Assembly: GCF_900116175.1 (NCBI RefSeq)
Contig: NZ_FPCH01000001.1
Location: forward strand, 312,501 to 376,500
Length of the DNA stretch: 64,000 nucleotides
Direction of reading: 5' to 3'
DNA from: Hyphomicrobium facile
GTDB taxonomy: Bacteria; Pseudomonadota; Alphaproteobacteria; Rhizobiales; Hyphomicrobiaceae
Under the pieces are notes generated by a model. It saw nothing but the letters and a program-made list of their open reading frames with translations, searched no databases and was not told the DNA's origin. Below are positions 1 to 7,888 of this stretch, piece after piece. How positions within the stretch are numbered: position 1 is the stretch's first letter; the number at the start of each line of letters is the position of its first letter. Made by a program: the position numbers and the translations under genes.

Positions 1-2
1 TC

Positions 3-311
3 GCGGGAGGATTTATTCTTCTGGGATTTCTCGTTGCGCTGGTGGTGAAGTTGCGGAAGCGGCCCGGTGGCCCGGCATCCGAAGTTCATGAAGAGCCGGC
101 ATCAGAGGAACCTCAGAGCACCGGCCCTTCTTTTCTAGAAGACGAAAAGGTGATGAGCATCGTTTCGGCTGCCGCACCGATCGTGCTTCCGGCAATGCTA
201 CGAACGGCATCGAAGAACTGGCCGCTCATTCTGGCGGCCGCGGCTGGCCTCTACGTCTTCAGCCGCTCCGAGAGCGCGGGGAGTGCTCAGCAATCCCCGC
301 CGCAAGCTTGA
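3..311 (+). CDS. Hypothetical membrane protein, 5' partial
   Basis: The frame is open from the window edge, so the start lies upstream. The first visible residues (GGFILLGFLVALVV) form a membrane helix followed by basic residues KLRKR. A polar Glu/Pro-rich stretch follows, and then a second hydrophobic segment (NWPLILAAAAGLYVF) near the C-terminus. This is a small inner-membrane protein with two predicted helices and no family I recognise. It ends 13 bases before the next membrane-protein gene, so the two are probably one transcript. A GTG at 42 could be read as a start but would cut the first helix, so I regard it as internal. Confidence 0.6.
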   Translation, partial: AGGFILLGFLVALVVKLRKRPGGPASEVHEEPASEEPQSTGPSFLEDEKVMSIVSAAAPIVLPAMLRTASKNWPLILAAAAGLYVFSRSESAGSAQQSPPQA

Positions 312-324
312 TAAGGAGAACTCA

Positions 325-666
325 ATGGGATCCGCAGATATGAACAGGCCCGACGACGATACGATGGAAACTCAGGAGCACGATGAAAACGGATCGATTC
401 TCAGCGACCCGACAGTCGCGTTGCTGGCAGCAGGGGCTATCGGCTTCGCGGTGGGGGCCGTGATCTGGCGATATCGAAAATCCAACACGTCTTCGTATGG
501 CTCATTTGGGCGGGCCTTTGACGTGGCTCGATCCGGCGCAACTGACACGGTACAAAGACTTAGCAGGAAACTGCAGGAAGAGGGCTATTCCCCTGCCCAG
601 ATCGAAGGCGCGGCAAAGAAGCATTTGGGCCGATTTATCGACGCGGTGCAGAGAAGGGCCTACTAG
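325..666 (+). CDS. Hypothetical single-pass membrane protein
   Basis: A 113-residue protein. The ATG at 325 is chosen because AAGGAGAA lies 6-13 bases upstream; the frame is open further 5' but without a ribosome site. The N-terminus is acidic and polar (many Asp, Glu, Asn), then one helix (PTVALLAAGAIGFAVGAVIW) is followed by a basic RYRKS stop-transfer, and the C-terminal half looks amphipathic and helical. No family is recognised. It lies directly after another small membrane protein and is followed by a strong terminator, so the pair looks like the end of an operon, perhaps for envelope stress given the stress genes next door (inference). Confidence 0.65.
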   Translation: MGSADMNRPDDDTMETQEHDENGSILSDPTVALLAAGAIGFAVGAVIWRYRKSNTSSYGSFGRAFDVARSGATDTVQRLSRKLQEEGYSPAQIEGAAKKHLGRFIDAVQRRAY

Positions 667-696
667 TTTCGCGGCGCGTTTTATGTAATCGAAATC

Positions 697-745
697 CGGA
701 ACAGCATCGTCGCGAGCGCCGCGCCGATGCTGTTCCGATTTTTTT
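697..745 (+). terminator. Intrinsic terminator
   Basis: A perfect 13-bp stem, CGGAACAGCATCG at 697-709 against CGATGCTGTTCCG at 725-737, is followed by a run of seven T. It closes the transcript of the two membrane proteins upstream. Confidence 0.85.
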
Positions 746-813
746 GCGTCGGCCCCAGGAAAGGCCGGGTGCGGGCGAAATTTCACCGAACATGACAGGA
801 GCGAACGCGGGAC

Positions 814-945
814 ATGCAGCCGATCCAAAAGATCATTTTTCATATCGTTCTGATCGCCGGTATCGCAATTATCGTCAGTCACTATGGGCACATGGGCGAA
901 GCGTTTTCACCTGCCGATGCGCAGGATGCGCACTCGGTGAAGTGA
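814..945 (+). CDS. Small membrane protein (43 aa)
   Basis: A 43-residue open frame begins MQPIQKIIFHIVLIAGI and continues through a single hydrophobic helix (about residues 7-21) to a short polar tail rich in Ala, Asp and His. An AGGAG lies 14-18 bases upstream, a little farther than usual. Length and composition resemble the many one-helix stress peptides of bacteria, but I recognise no family. It stands alone between a terminator and the CsbD gene. Support is only the hydrophobic segment and the approximate ribosome site, so it is tentative. Confidence 0.4.
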   Translation: MQPIQKIIFHIVLIAGIAIIVSHYGHMGEAFSPADAQDAHSVK

Positions 946-1004
946 AGAGTTTGAAGTTCAAGCACCTGCGATTTCGAGACACGTCAGCACACGTCCACTG
1001 CTCA

Positions 1005-1030
1005 GGAACTTAGTGGTTGCGCCACGCGTT
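1005..1030 (+). promoter_or_regulatory. EcfG-type (general stress sigma) promoter
   Basis: GGAAC at 1005-1009 and CGTT at 1027-1030 are separated by 17 bases, an exact match to the alphaproteobacterial EcfG consensus GGAAC-N16/17-CGTT. It lies about 30 bases before the CsbD start, and CsbD proteins are classic general-stress products. Confidence 0.75.
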
Positions 1031-1061
1031 TAAAGCCGCATCCACAAAAGGAATTACCGCT

Positions 1062-1277
1062 ATGGGCAGCACAGCTGACAAGGTTTCCGGCTACGCGAAT
1101 GAAGCTGCAGGAAACATTAAGAAGAACGTGGGCAAAGCCGTCGGTTCGGACAAGATGGAGATCGAAGGCGCTCTTCAGGAATTGAAAGGTGAAGCGCAGG
1201 TCGAGGTCGGAAAGGCGAAAGCTACCGTCAAGGACGGCGCCAACAAAGTTGCCGACGAGATCAGTCGCAAGCTCTAG
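1062..1277 (+). CDS. CsbD family general stress protein
   Basis: A 71-residue hydrophilic, Lys/Glu/Ala-rich protein with the CsbD pattern: an N-terminal KVSGYANEAAGNIKKNVGKA, a central GALQELKGEAQ and a C-terminal KATVKDGANKVAD. CsbD-like proteins are small, heat-stable, stress-induced proteins of unknown biochemical role. The ATG at 1062 is preceded by AAAAGGAAT; the longer upstream frame lacks a good start. The gene is monocistronic, with an EcfG promoter just upstream and a hairpin terminator just downstream, so control by the general stress response is well supported. Confidence 0.9.
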   Translation: MGSTADKVSGYANEAAGNIKKNVGKAVGSDKMEIEGALQELKGEAQVEVGKAKATVKDGANKVADEISRKL

Positions 1278-1287
1278 TCGAAAGCAC

Positions 1288-1320
1288 AAAGGCCGGTCGA
1301 CGACCGGCCTTTTCTTTTCT
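1288..1320 (+). terminator. Intrinsic terminator after the CsbD gene
   Basis: AAAGGCCGG at 1288-1296 pairs with CCGGCCTTT at 1304-1312 around the loop TCGACGA, followed by TTTTCTTTTCT. The next gene begins 10 bases later, so its transcription needs read-through or a promoter within this stretch. Confidence 0.85.
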
Positions 1321-1330
1321 GGAGGTTGCA

Positions 1331-3340
1331 ATGCGCGCTGTCGACATCAACAACAACGGTTCGACCTCAATTCGTCGGCTAAGAAAGCGCCAGGCAGCCT
1401 TTGCTGTGGGTGACGCGCCCCGCCGGCTGACGGCGATGAATGCCGCTTGCTACATGGTCATCTTCGCCGGCGCCATACTCATTCTTTACTACGGCAGCAG
1501 CGTATTAATGCCGCTCGCATTGGCGGGCCTTCTGAGTTTCGTATTGACGCCGGCAATTCGTCTGCTGAAGCAGGCCGGCGTTCCGAAAGTGCCCGCAGTG
1601 ATTGCTGTCGTCGTTATCTCAATTGCCGCCATTGGTGGCGTTGGCGTCGTCGTCGGCGGACAGATCTCGGATTTGCTCGAGCGAATCCCGTCCTATGAAT
1701 ACAACCTGCTCAAAAAGGTTTCATCGGTTCGTTCCGCGTCTGTCGAATCCGGTGTGCTGGAACGGGCAAGGAGCACGCTCAATGATCTCCAGGCGGAGCT
1801 TTCGCGATCCGACAGCGGAAAACGTTCGGCCGTCCCCGCTGCTCCGGATGGCACTGCCGCCGTCAAGCCGATCCCGGTGGAAATACACCAGCCGCCGGAG
1901 CCGGTACTCGATAAGACGGTGTCTCTGATCCGCCCGCTGATTTCGCCGCTTGCGACGACGGGGCTAATCGTTCTCTTTCTCTTTTTCATTCTCGCACAGC
2001 GGGAAGATCTGAGAGACCGGTTTCTAAGGCTGGCGGGAAAGGGCGATCTCCAGAGGACGACTGTCGCGCTCGATGATGCAGGCGACCGGCTCAGCAGGTT
2101 TTTCATCATTCAGGGTTTGCTGAACACGAGCTTCGGCGTGTTCATCGGTTTGTGCCTTTGGGCGATGGGTCTGCCAAATCCTGTCCTATGGGGCGTTCTC
2201 GCAGGGCTGATGCGGTTTGTTCCCTTCATCGGCTCGGTAATCGCGAGCGTGTTTCCGATTATTCTTGCGGCCGCAATCGATCCCGGGTGGTCGCTCGTGT
2301 TGTGGACGGCGGCGCTGTTCCTCGTGTCCGAAGTCATGGCGGGGGAAGTCATCGAGCCGATGCTCTACGGACGCAACACGGGACTATCTCCTGTCGCGGT
2401 GGTCGTCGCGACGCTTTTCTGGACGTTGTTGTGGGGGCCGGTCGGATTGATTCTGGCTACGCCTCTGACTGTCTGTCTCATGGTTTTAGGCAAGCACGTT
2501 GAGGCGCTGAGATTCCTTGAGATCCTGTTTGGAGACGAACCGGCTCTCGAACCCCACGAGCGATTATATCAACGCGTTTTGGCGGGTGATGGCGTCGAGG
2601 CGATCGAAGTTGCCGAGCAGAGCATGAAAGAAATGCCTCTGATCCGCTATTACGACGACGTCGCGTTGAAGGCGCTGTCGATGGCTTACGAAGATGCTTC
2701 CGCGGGGCGGCTGAGCGCTGACGAGATCACAGAAGTCAAAGACGCGATCGACGACGTCGTCGATGGCTTGTCGGAACATGCGACCGGCGTTGAGCCCGCA
2801 AAGGCAAGTGATGCGCCAAGCGAGAAGTCCGGGGAGGATGCCGTCAGAAGCGATGTCGTGCTTTGCCTTCCTGTTCGCAGCGAACTCGACGAGGGGCCGC
2901 TTTTGATGCTGGAACAAGTGCTCGAGGCGCAGGGCATCCATGCATCGACGCTTCCCTACAACGCGTCGATACGGCTGCGCGCACTGGATGCCAGGCGCAG
3001 CCCGGCAAAGGTCGTCGTCTTCGGCTATTTGGGATCCAAAAAGGCTCCGGCGTTCATGGGCATTCTCATGCGTCGAGCGCGCAGTGTGATGCCGGATGCA
3101 ATCATCGTTGCAGGCTTTTGGTCGCTAGTGAGTAATAGCGCTCAGGCTGAAGAGTGGCGGGAGGCCGTCGGCGCGGATCGTGTCGTGACCAAAATTTCCG
3201 ACGCTTTGGTGCTGTGCGAGGAATTGCTTGAACGCACGGGCGGACGCTCCGGCGCCATCGCAGATAGCGAGCCGCCTCGCACCGATATCGTCTACGAAAA
3301 TTCGATGCGGTTCGGCGAGGAACTCGGTCCCTCGGCTTAG
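1331..3340 (+). CDS. AI-2E family (PerM/YdiK-type) permease with C-terminal extension
   Basis: A 669-residue polytopic protein. Residues about 40-115 hold the first hydrophobic segments, with GSSVLMPLALAGLLSFVLTP being typical of the AI-2E transporter superfamily. A soluble loop follows, then a second membrane block (about 190-390) with the family's GVLAGLMRFVPFIGSVIA and LYGRNTGLSPVAVV motifs. Family members have about 350 residues; here about 250 extra residues form a soluble tail, including a Rossmann-like stretch from about 500 (VVLCLPVRSELDEGPLLMLE). The ATG at 1331 has GGAGG 7-11 bases upstream. Substrates in this family vary, so the transported compound cannot be named. Confidence 0.85.
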   Translation: MRAVDINNNGSTSIRRLRKRQAAFAVGDAPRRLTAMNAACYMVIFAGAILILYYGSSVLMPLALAGLLSFVLTPAIRLLKQAGVPKVPAVIAVVVISIAAIGGVGVVVGGQISDLLERIPSYEYNLLKKVSSVRSASVESGVLERARSTLNDLQAELSRSDSGKRSAVPAAPDGTAAVKPIPVEIHQPPEPVLDKTVSLIRPLISPLATTGLIVLFLFFILAQREDLRDRFLRLAGKGDLQRTTVALDDAGDRLSRFFIIQGLLNTSFGVFIGLCLWAMGLPNPVLWGVLAGLMRFVPFIGSVIASVFPIILAAAIDPGWSLVLWTAALFLVSEVMAGEVIEPMLYGRNTGLSPVAVVVATLFWTLLWGPVGLILATPLTVCLMVLGKHVEALRFLEILFGDEPALEPHERLYQRVLAGDGVEAIEVAEQSMKEMPLIRYYDDVALKALSMAYEDASAGRLSADEITEVKDAIDDVVDGLSEHATGVEPAKASDAPSEKSGEDAVRSDVVLCLPVRSELDEGPLLMLEQVLEAQGIHASTLPYNASIRLRALDARRSPAKVVVFGYLGSKKAPAFMGILMRRARSVMPDAIIVAGFWSLVSNSAQAEEWREAVGADRVVTKISDALVLCEELLERTGGRSGAIADSEPPRTDIVYENSMRFGEELGPSA

Positions 3341-3511
3341 AACTCCGAGCGTTCTTCTGTTGGGATATGGTCAGGCGACGAGATCGGTTGCTGACCGTAG
3401 CTGATTACGGCGAATAGCATACGGTTTTGTGGTATTTCGCGTACCGTAAGTGGCTGATCTCCATCAAAACAACCGCCTACGGATGAACAGCTGTTCAGGC
3501 AACGGCTCTTC

Positions 3512-3536
3512 GGAACTTCATGGATGTCATACCGTT
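3512..3536 (+). promoter_or_regulatory. EcfG-type promoter
   Basis: GGAAC (3512-3516), 16 bases, CGTT (3533-3536): an exact EcfG match, 63 bases before the start of the small secreted protein at 3600. Its expected transcription start would leave a leader of about 55 bases. The remaining gap 3341-3511 shows no gene. Confidence 0.75.
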
Positions 3537-3599
3537 GAAAGGTCGCGTCCATGAGGCGTGGATCATCACCGCTGATCCAAAAAATAGAGGAGACCGGCT

Positions 3600-3857
3600 A
3601 TGAAGATTATTATCAAGTGCGTGCTTGCTGCCGCCAGCATGATTGCCGTTTCGGCCACCACAGCTTCGGCCGAAATCGTTTGCAACGGCGAGGGTGATTG
3701 CTGGCATGTCCGCGAGCGTCACGCGTATCGTCCGGAATTTGGTGTGCGTGTTTACTCGGACGATTGGAGATGGGCCGATGCTGACGCCAAGAGGTATCGC
3801 TGGCGCGAACACGAGGGACGCGGATATTGGCGCAACGGTATCTGGATCGAGTTCTAA
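3600..3857 (+). CDS. Small secreted protein, stress-induced
   Basis: An 85-residue protein with a clear Sec signal peptide (MKIIIKCVLAAASMIAVSA, probable cleavage after ASA at about residue 24). The mature part is rich in Trp, Arg, Asp and Tyr (CWHVRERHAYRPEFGVRVY, then WREHEGRGYW) with two cysteines, CNGEGDC, that could form a disulfide. Similar Trp/Arg-rich periplasmic proteins are common in Hyphomicrobiales, but no function is known to me. The ribosome site GAGGAG lies 8-13 bases upstream. An EcfG promoter upstream and a stem-loop downstream indicate a single-gene transcript in the general stress regulon. Confidence 0.8.
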   Translation: MKIIIKCVLAAASMIAVSATTASAEIVCNGEGDCWHVRERHAYRPEFGVRVYSDDWRWADADAKRYRWREHEGRGYWRNGIWIEF

Positions 3858-3864
3858 GTTGAAA

Positions 3865-3898
3865 GTGGCGGTCGCTTTTAGGGCATCGCGACCGCCAC
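3865..3898 (+). terminator. Stem-loop, probable terminator
   Basis: A perfect 11-bp inverted repeat, GTGGCGGTCGC and GCGACCGCCAC, with a 12-base loop starts 8 bases after the stop of the secreted protein. There is no T-tract, so it may act with Rho or stabilise the 3' end. Confidence 0.5.
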
Positions 3899-3942
3899 AA
3901 ACGAGGTCGAACGGAACCGTTCGAACTCGCTAAAAAGGAGAA

Positions 3943-3974
3943 CACCCCGACGAGCGAGGGTTGCTGTCGGGGTG
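3943..3974 (-). terminator. Inverted repeat, possible terminator for the minus strand
   Basis: CACCCCGAC (3943-3951) and GTCGGGGTG (3966-3974) form a 9-bp stem. Read on the minus strand it is followed by TTCTCCTTTTT, which suits a terminator for the PHA-system gene at 4138, although it lies some 160 bases beyond that stop codon. Confidence 0.4.
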
Positions 3975-4137
3975 CGGGGTCTCTCCCAGATTTGCCAATG
4001 AGGGCGAGAGATTTTGACCGTTGCGTGAGGCATGATTCGAAGCAAGGGCGAAGCCCGAGTTTTCAACAGCATGCGGAATGACATCGGCAATCGACTGTTG
4101 ACGAACAGTGTAAATCATCGATTGCGCCGCAAACCGC

Positions 4138-4440
4138 CTATTTCTTTTCCAAGAGGAGCTTGGTGCGGGACGCCAGTCCTTTGAGTGCCAACTCTGCGAA
4201 ACGCTGAAGAAGCCACGGCAGAACAAGTTCGAGGCGCACGGAATCGTTCATCACCAAGGCGGAGCCACTCGCCTTGTGGCCCATTCCGGTCAGACTGAAC
4301 TCCAAGAGATCGCCGTTCCAAACTTCACGGTCAATCGTCACGAACGGGAGATGGGCTGACGCCAATCCGCTTTTCATGCGCCGTATAGCTTCGTCTTTGC
4401 CAAGACGATGAGGAATGGTGATGACAACGGGCTCCGACAC
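4138..4440 (-). CDS. Polyhydroxyalkanoic acid system family protein
   Basis: A 100-residue protein matching the PHA-granule-region family (PF09650 type). It opens with VVITIPHRLGKDEAIRRMKSG, has a central WNGDLLEFSLTGMG, and ends with a helical RFAELALKGLASRTKLLLEKK. Members are encoded near polyhydroxyalkanoate genes and are thought to associate with granules; no reaction is established. It is a single gene here, with its neighbours on the other strand. A DUF3141 PHA-synthase-like gene lies 18 kb away in the same window. The start gives the full family length. Confidence 0.75.
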   Translation of the reverse strand: MSEPVVITIPHRLGKDEAIRRMKSGLASAHLPFVTIDREVWNGDLLEFSLTGMGHKASGSALVMNDSVRLELVLPWLLQRFAELALKGLASRTKLLLEKK

Positions 4441-4659
4441 GACCTCATATCCTTGCAGTAAATTGCGGGCGGTCTAATCCGCCGATTGAGCAATATAATA
4501 TTGGCTGCTCCATAACGCCGATCAGCAAGACTTCGATCCAGGCTGCGGAAGTGATCGGATTTGCTCTTATTTTTCGGTCGAAGATTGAGCCTGCTTTAAA
4601 ATCGATCCGTATACCGTGCATTATCTCAGGTTTTGGCGTTTCCGTCCAAGGATGGTTCG

Positions 4660-5967
4660 ATGTCTCAGGTGCTGCGAGGCGGCATCACCCGCCTCGACGT
4701 GATGACGAAGTTCACGCTCGCGACGCTCGCACTTGCCAGCGGCGTTTATACGTACATTGGCGTTCGAAGCCTTCTCGAGGGTTCCCCAATCGAGGTGTTT
4801 CTCGCCGCGATCGTGTATTCGGCGGCGGTCTCCGTCGCTATATTTGCATTTTGGACGTATTTGATGCGATTTCTGCCGCACGTTCGGCAGGCATCGTCGC
4901 GGCGGCTCATGTATGTCGCGATGTTTATCGGCAGCTTGATGATCCTCGCGATGTCGGCTTGGCTCAATGCGGCAGCGCTCGCGGGGGCCGCGGCGCTCCA
5001 GCAGCACATGGCGAATTCGACCGACCAATTTCAGCAGAGCCTGGATAGGGCGCACGGCAATGCCCTCGCGGCGCAAGGCCTTTTGCCTGACATTCAACTG
5101 GCTTCGCGGCGGTTTGCCATTCTTTCCGATCAAGAACGTCAATCGGGCGCGCTTACTGGAACGTCGGGAAGCGGGACGGTGGTTCAGCTGACCGCACAGA
5201 TGTCGGCGCAGCTCAATGCGCTTGCCGGCGAGGTCGACGCGTCGCGCGACCGGATAAAGACGCTTTTCGAATCGGGAAGCAAGACGCTCGAAAGGATGCG
5301 TCAGCTCACTTCCGGGGCGGGACCAATCGATGAGCGGACGAACGAGTTTGCAGCAGAGACCGTGGTCTTGACCGGGATCATCGCCGATCTGCAGCAGACG
5401 TCGATTGCACCCGCGGTCAAGCGGACTGCGGAGGATCTATCGAAGTCCTTTATCGCGCCTGCCGCTGACGGCCGGACCGCCAATTTGGCAGAACGCCAGA
5501 ACCAAGTCGTTGGGAAGGTGGAGCAGTCGATCAAAGCTCAATCACAGGCGTTGGCAATGGCCGCTGACGACATACTATCGCGGCCTGAGGTGAAGCCTGT
5601 ACGGTTCGTTCCTTTGTCGACGGCTGAAGCCGTGATTCAATACGGCACCGACTTTCTGCCAAGCTGGGCAGGCGCCATCTCGCTGGACCTGATGCCGGCG
5701 GTATTGATTTTCATCCACTCGATCGTCTTCGAGGCGATCAGAAGGGATGAGGGCGACGCGCGTGACGAAGATGGAATGTCCGCCGGGGAGGTCATGCGGG
5801 CTCTCAAGATTTATAACAACATGCAGGCGCTCGAAACACGGCCCTTATCATCGCAGCCTCACGTGGTTCTCGAAAAATCTGCGTCCGTGGAAGCGCCCGC
5901 GCCGGGTGTCGAGAAGCCACCTGGAAATGTCGCCTCCATCAATCCGGCCGCGGGATTTAACCGCTAA
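4660..5967 (+). CDS. Hypothetical membrane protein with long periplasmic or cytoplasmic helical region
   Basis: A 435-residue protein. The ATG at 4660 is preferred over the upstream TTG because AAGGA lies 8-12 bases before it. Three hydrophobic segments lie near residues 18-36, 47-68 and 84-113. A long Ala/Gln-rich helical stretch (about 115-310), probably coiled coil (MANSTDQFQQSLDRAHGNAL, AQMSAQLNALAGEVDASRDR), leads to another hydrophobic segment near 335-360 and a Pro-rich tail. I do not recognise a family. The next gene begins 5 bases after the stop, so the two are co-transcribed and likely work together at the membrane. Confidence 0.6.
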   Translation: MSQVLRGGITRLDVMTKFTLATLALASGVYTYIGVRSLLEGSPIEVFLAAIVYSAAVSVAIFAFWTYLMRFLPHVRQASSRRLMYVAMFIGSLMILAMSAWLNAAALAGAAALQQHMANSTDQFQQSLDRAHGNALAAQGLLPDIQLASRRFAILSDQERQSGALTGTSGSGTVVQLTAQMSAQLNALAGEVDASRDRIKTLFESGSKTLERMRQLTSGAGPIDERTNEFAAETVVLTGIIADLQQTSIAPAVKRTAEDLSKSFIAPAADGRTANLAERQNQVVGKVEQSIKAQSQALAMAADDILSRPEVKPVRFVPLSTAEAVIQYGTDFLPSWAGAISLDLMPAVLIFIHSIVFEAIRRDEGDARDEDGMSAGEVMRALKIYNNMQALETRPLSSQPHVVLEKSASVEAPAPGVEKPPGNVASINPAAGFNR

Positions 5968-5972
5968 ATGTC

Positions 5973-6785
5973 ATGGCTGAAAAACGCATCGTGTGGCGGG
6001 AAGAGGGTGTCTTAGAGGGCGCGCTCGTACGATCGATATTTCTCTTCCTGGTGGCGATGAGCGCCGGCATGCTCGCATTGGATCTTCGCGACCAGCTGGA
6101 TCTCACGCTCGACGAAGGAGCGGAGCAGGTGACGCGTGTCGTCATTCAACCCCCGTCCCGAACGGACCAGGAGCGGCCCTACTTCCCGAAGGCGTTGCCC
6201 GTCATCCGTGGAGCAGGAAGCCCGAAAATGCCGGGCGTTCCGGACAAGCCTACGCCCGATATGGTGGCCGGCCGTATGTCGTTTCATGTGGGCGCCAACG
6301 GCGATGTCTCGGCAGTCGGAAGAATTGAAACGGGAAGTTCCGACGATTTCGAGAAGTTTCTCGATCACGATGGAAAAGGCGCAAAGACGATCTGGCTGCT
6401 TTCGCCGGGAGGGTCGGTGCCGGATGCCATCAGCATGGGACGCTCCGTCCGGAAGCGCGGGCTCGATACGATGGTGGCCGACAATGGATATTGCGCGTCG
6501 TCTTGTCCGCTGATGTTTGCAGGTGGTGTTCGCCGCACGGCCGGGAAGCACGCGCTGATAGGAGTTCATCAGGTTTCGGCTGTGGCGAAAGGGGCTGAAA
6601 CTTGGGGCGACGGTATTTCCGCCGCTCAACAGATTTCCGCGCGCTGCGTGGAATATCTAGTCAGCATGGGTGTCGATCCAGATAGCTGGATCAAAGCAAT
6701 GCGGACGCCCAAGGAGCGTCTTTATATTTTCAGGACCGATGAGCTTCACCTCCTCAAGATCACGACGGGAGCGGCGAAGACCTGA
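5973..6785 (+). CDS. Membrane-anchored ClpP/crotonase-fold periplasmic protein (COG3904-like)
   Basis: A 270-residue protein with one N-terminal helix (VRSIFLFLVAMSAGMLAL, about residues 21-38) and a soluble domain from about 95 on. The domain shows the pattern of predicted periplasmic ClpP-like proteins: MSFHVGANGDVSAVGRI, then IWLLSPGGSVPDAISMGR, then YCASSCPLMFAGGVRR and ALIGVHQV. The Ser in CASSC sits where ClpP-fold proteins carry the nucleophile, but I cannot confirm a full triad. It follows the coiled-coil membrane protein by 5 bases, suggesting a two-component membrane complex. Peptidase activity is inference. Confidence 0.65.
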   Translation: MAEKRIVWREEGVLEGALVRSIFLFLVAMSAGMLALDLRDQLDLTLDEGAEQVTRVVIQPPSRTDQERPYFPKALPVIRGAGSPKMPGVPDKPTPDMVAGRMSFHVGANGDVSAVGRIETGSSDDFEKFLDHDGKGAKTIWLLSPGGSVPDAISMGRSVRKRGLDTMVADNGYCASSCPLMFAGGVRRTAGKHALIGVHQVSAVAKGAETWGDGISAAQQISARCVEYLVSMGVDPDSWIKAMRTPKERLYIFRTDELHLLKITTGAAKT

Positions 6786-7032
6786 ATCCTCGCAAGTTGC
6801 CAATCCTTCATGTTTGGCATTCAGCGGTTCCGATTTCAGCGGGCCGGCCTGACGAATGCATCCTCAATTGCCACTTTCGCCTCGCAGCCAGTTCATATGG
6901 GCCGCAGATAAGCGGGACTCAGAGTCAATTCGAATAGTTCTGATGAAACCGATCCGCTCGTTCTGCCGTATGAAGGGGCACGTGGCCCGTGACGCTTGCA
7001 GACGGTGCCGACGAGCTGAAGCAATTCAGCGG

Positions 7033-7073
7033 AGCCCCGGCGGCTTTCTAGCCGGGGCTTTTTCATTTTTTTT
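7033..7073 (+). terminator. Strong intrinsic terminator without an obvious gene
   Basis: AGCCCCGGC (7033-7041) pairs with GCCGGGGCT (7051-7059), followed by TTTTTCATTTTTTTT. No convincing coding frame ends just before it and the upstream gene stops 250 bases earlier, so it may end a small RNA made from about 6900-7032 or be the distant end of the preceding operon. Confidence 0.75.
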
Positions 7074-7117
7074 GCGATGCACCTACTGCAGCGCACGGCT
7101 ACATTGCCGAGAGTCAA

Positions 7118-7142
7118 GGAACACGCGCACAACCCACGCGTA
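7118..7142 (+). promoter_or_regulatory. Near-consensus EcfG promoter
   Basis: GGAAC (7118-7122), 16 bases, CGTA (7139-7142). One base deviates in the -10 element. A transcript from here would run about 150 bases to the terminator at 7267-7297 and contain only a 23-codon frame (7149-7220) without a ribosome site, so a small RNA is possible. Confidence 0.35.
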
Positions 7143-7266
7143 ATCCATATGCACGATGAGAAAAGCAAAACACGCAAAGTCCTCACGCCCGCGAGGACGA
7201 TGAAAGCGGCGAAGCCCTGAAAGGGGTCAGAAGCCGTATCACACCGGAGGAAACCCCGAGTGTGGA

Positions 7267-7297
7267 GAGCCTCGGTTTATTCCGGGGCTCTTATTTT
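7267..7297 (+). terminator. Intrinsic terminator, possibly bidirectional
   Basis: GAGCCTCGG (7267-7275) pairs with CCGGGGCTC (7282-7290) through one G-T wobble, followed by TTATTTT. It lies between a candidate short transcript on the plus strand and the 3' end of the DUF3606 gene on the minus strand. An alternative, weaker stem (AAACC...CTCGGTTT, 7249-7278) overlaps the left arm. Confidence 0.6.
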
Positions 7298-7313
7298 GGG
7301 ATTATTCGCGGAG

Positions 7314-7502
7314 CTATTTCCGCTTCGCCTTCAGATACGCACCAACTTTCTCGACGTTATTGGATCCGACAGCCCGGATCGCGCCCGCGAGGCCTTGTCC
7401 GGTTACGCCGAATTTCTTCTTCCAATATTGAACCTCATAGGGCTCGCTCATCGCTATGCGCGTACGGTCCTGCTTGCCTTTCTTTGTTTTGTCATCGGCC
7501 AT
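7314..7502 (-). CDS. DUF3606 domain-containing protein
   Basis: A 62-residue protein with the whole DUF3606 signature: an N-terminal MADDKTKKGKQDRTRI, a central YEVQYWKKKFGVTGQGLAGA and a C-terminal IRAVGSNNVEKVGAYLKAKR. This family of small basic proteins is widespread in alphaproteobacteria and often stress-induced; its molecular role is unknown. AAAGGA lies 7-12 bases before the ATG. The gene is monocistronic and its 3' end faces a hairpin at 7267-7297. Confidence 0.85.
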   Translation of the reverse strand: MADDKTKKGKQDRTRIAMSEPYEVQYWKKKFGVTGQGLAGAIRAVGSNNVEKVGAYLKAKRK

Positions 7503-7628
7503 TGGAATATCCTTTCCCGACTAGCTTTCGCATTCAAATCGTACCACGGCTTCTCATTGTCCGCACACTGTCGAAATGCGAAGTCGATCGGTTGCGAAAT
7601 CGTCCGCGGGATCGGCGACAACGAGGTG

Positions 7629-7847
7629 TTAGGCTGCTTCCGTCTGAAGGGCATGATCCGGGCGACCAATGATTATGCTCGCCAACTTCATGGGGTCGCG
7701 CTCGCCGCGGTCAGCTGCTTCAAAGAGCCTTTGTACCATTGTCGGAATGGAAATCTGCAGATCGCGCTCGGCCGCTTCACAAACTGCGCGATCGAGCACG
7801 GCATAGAAGCCCGCTAGCTCGGCGGCCGTATAGCCTTGTGTCTTCAT
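7629..7847 (-). CDS. Hypothetical protein (72 aa)
   Basis: A 72-residue soluble protein beginning MKTQGYTAAELAGFYAVLD with an Ala/Glu-rich helical body and a basic patch near GRPDHALQ. I recognise no family. A good ribosome site, GAGGGA, lies 6-11 bases before the ATG, and an EcfG-like promoter is found 42 bases further out on the same strand. These two signals are the main reasons for calling it real. The size and likely stress control fit the surrounding block of small general-stress genes. Confidence 0.6.
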   Translation of the reverse strand: MKTQGYTAAELAGFYAVLDRAVCEAAERDLQISIPTMVQRLFEAADRGERDPMKLASIIIGRPDHALQTEAA

Positions 7848-7888
7848 GTGCGTCCCTCAACGTGGTGTGCAGCCCCGTTCATTTACAG

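Noticed and set aside
697-716. GGAAC at 698 as an EcfG promoter
   Set aside because: It is the left arm of a terminator stem and lacks a CGTT at the right distance.
6856-7143. Open frame running through the hairpin region
   Set aside because: It crosses a strong terminator (7033-7073), has a Cys/Arg-rich random composition and no ribosome site.
7149-7220. 23-codon frame downstream of the near-EcfG promoter
   Set aside because: No ribosome binding site and no similarity; the transcript, if real, is better read as non-coding.
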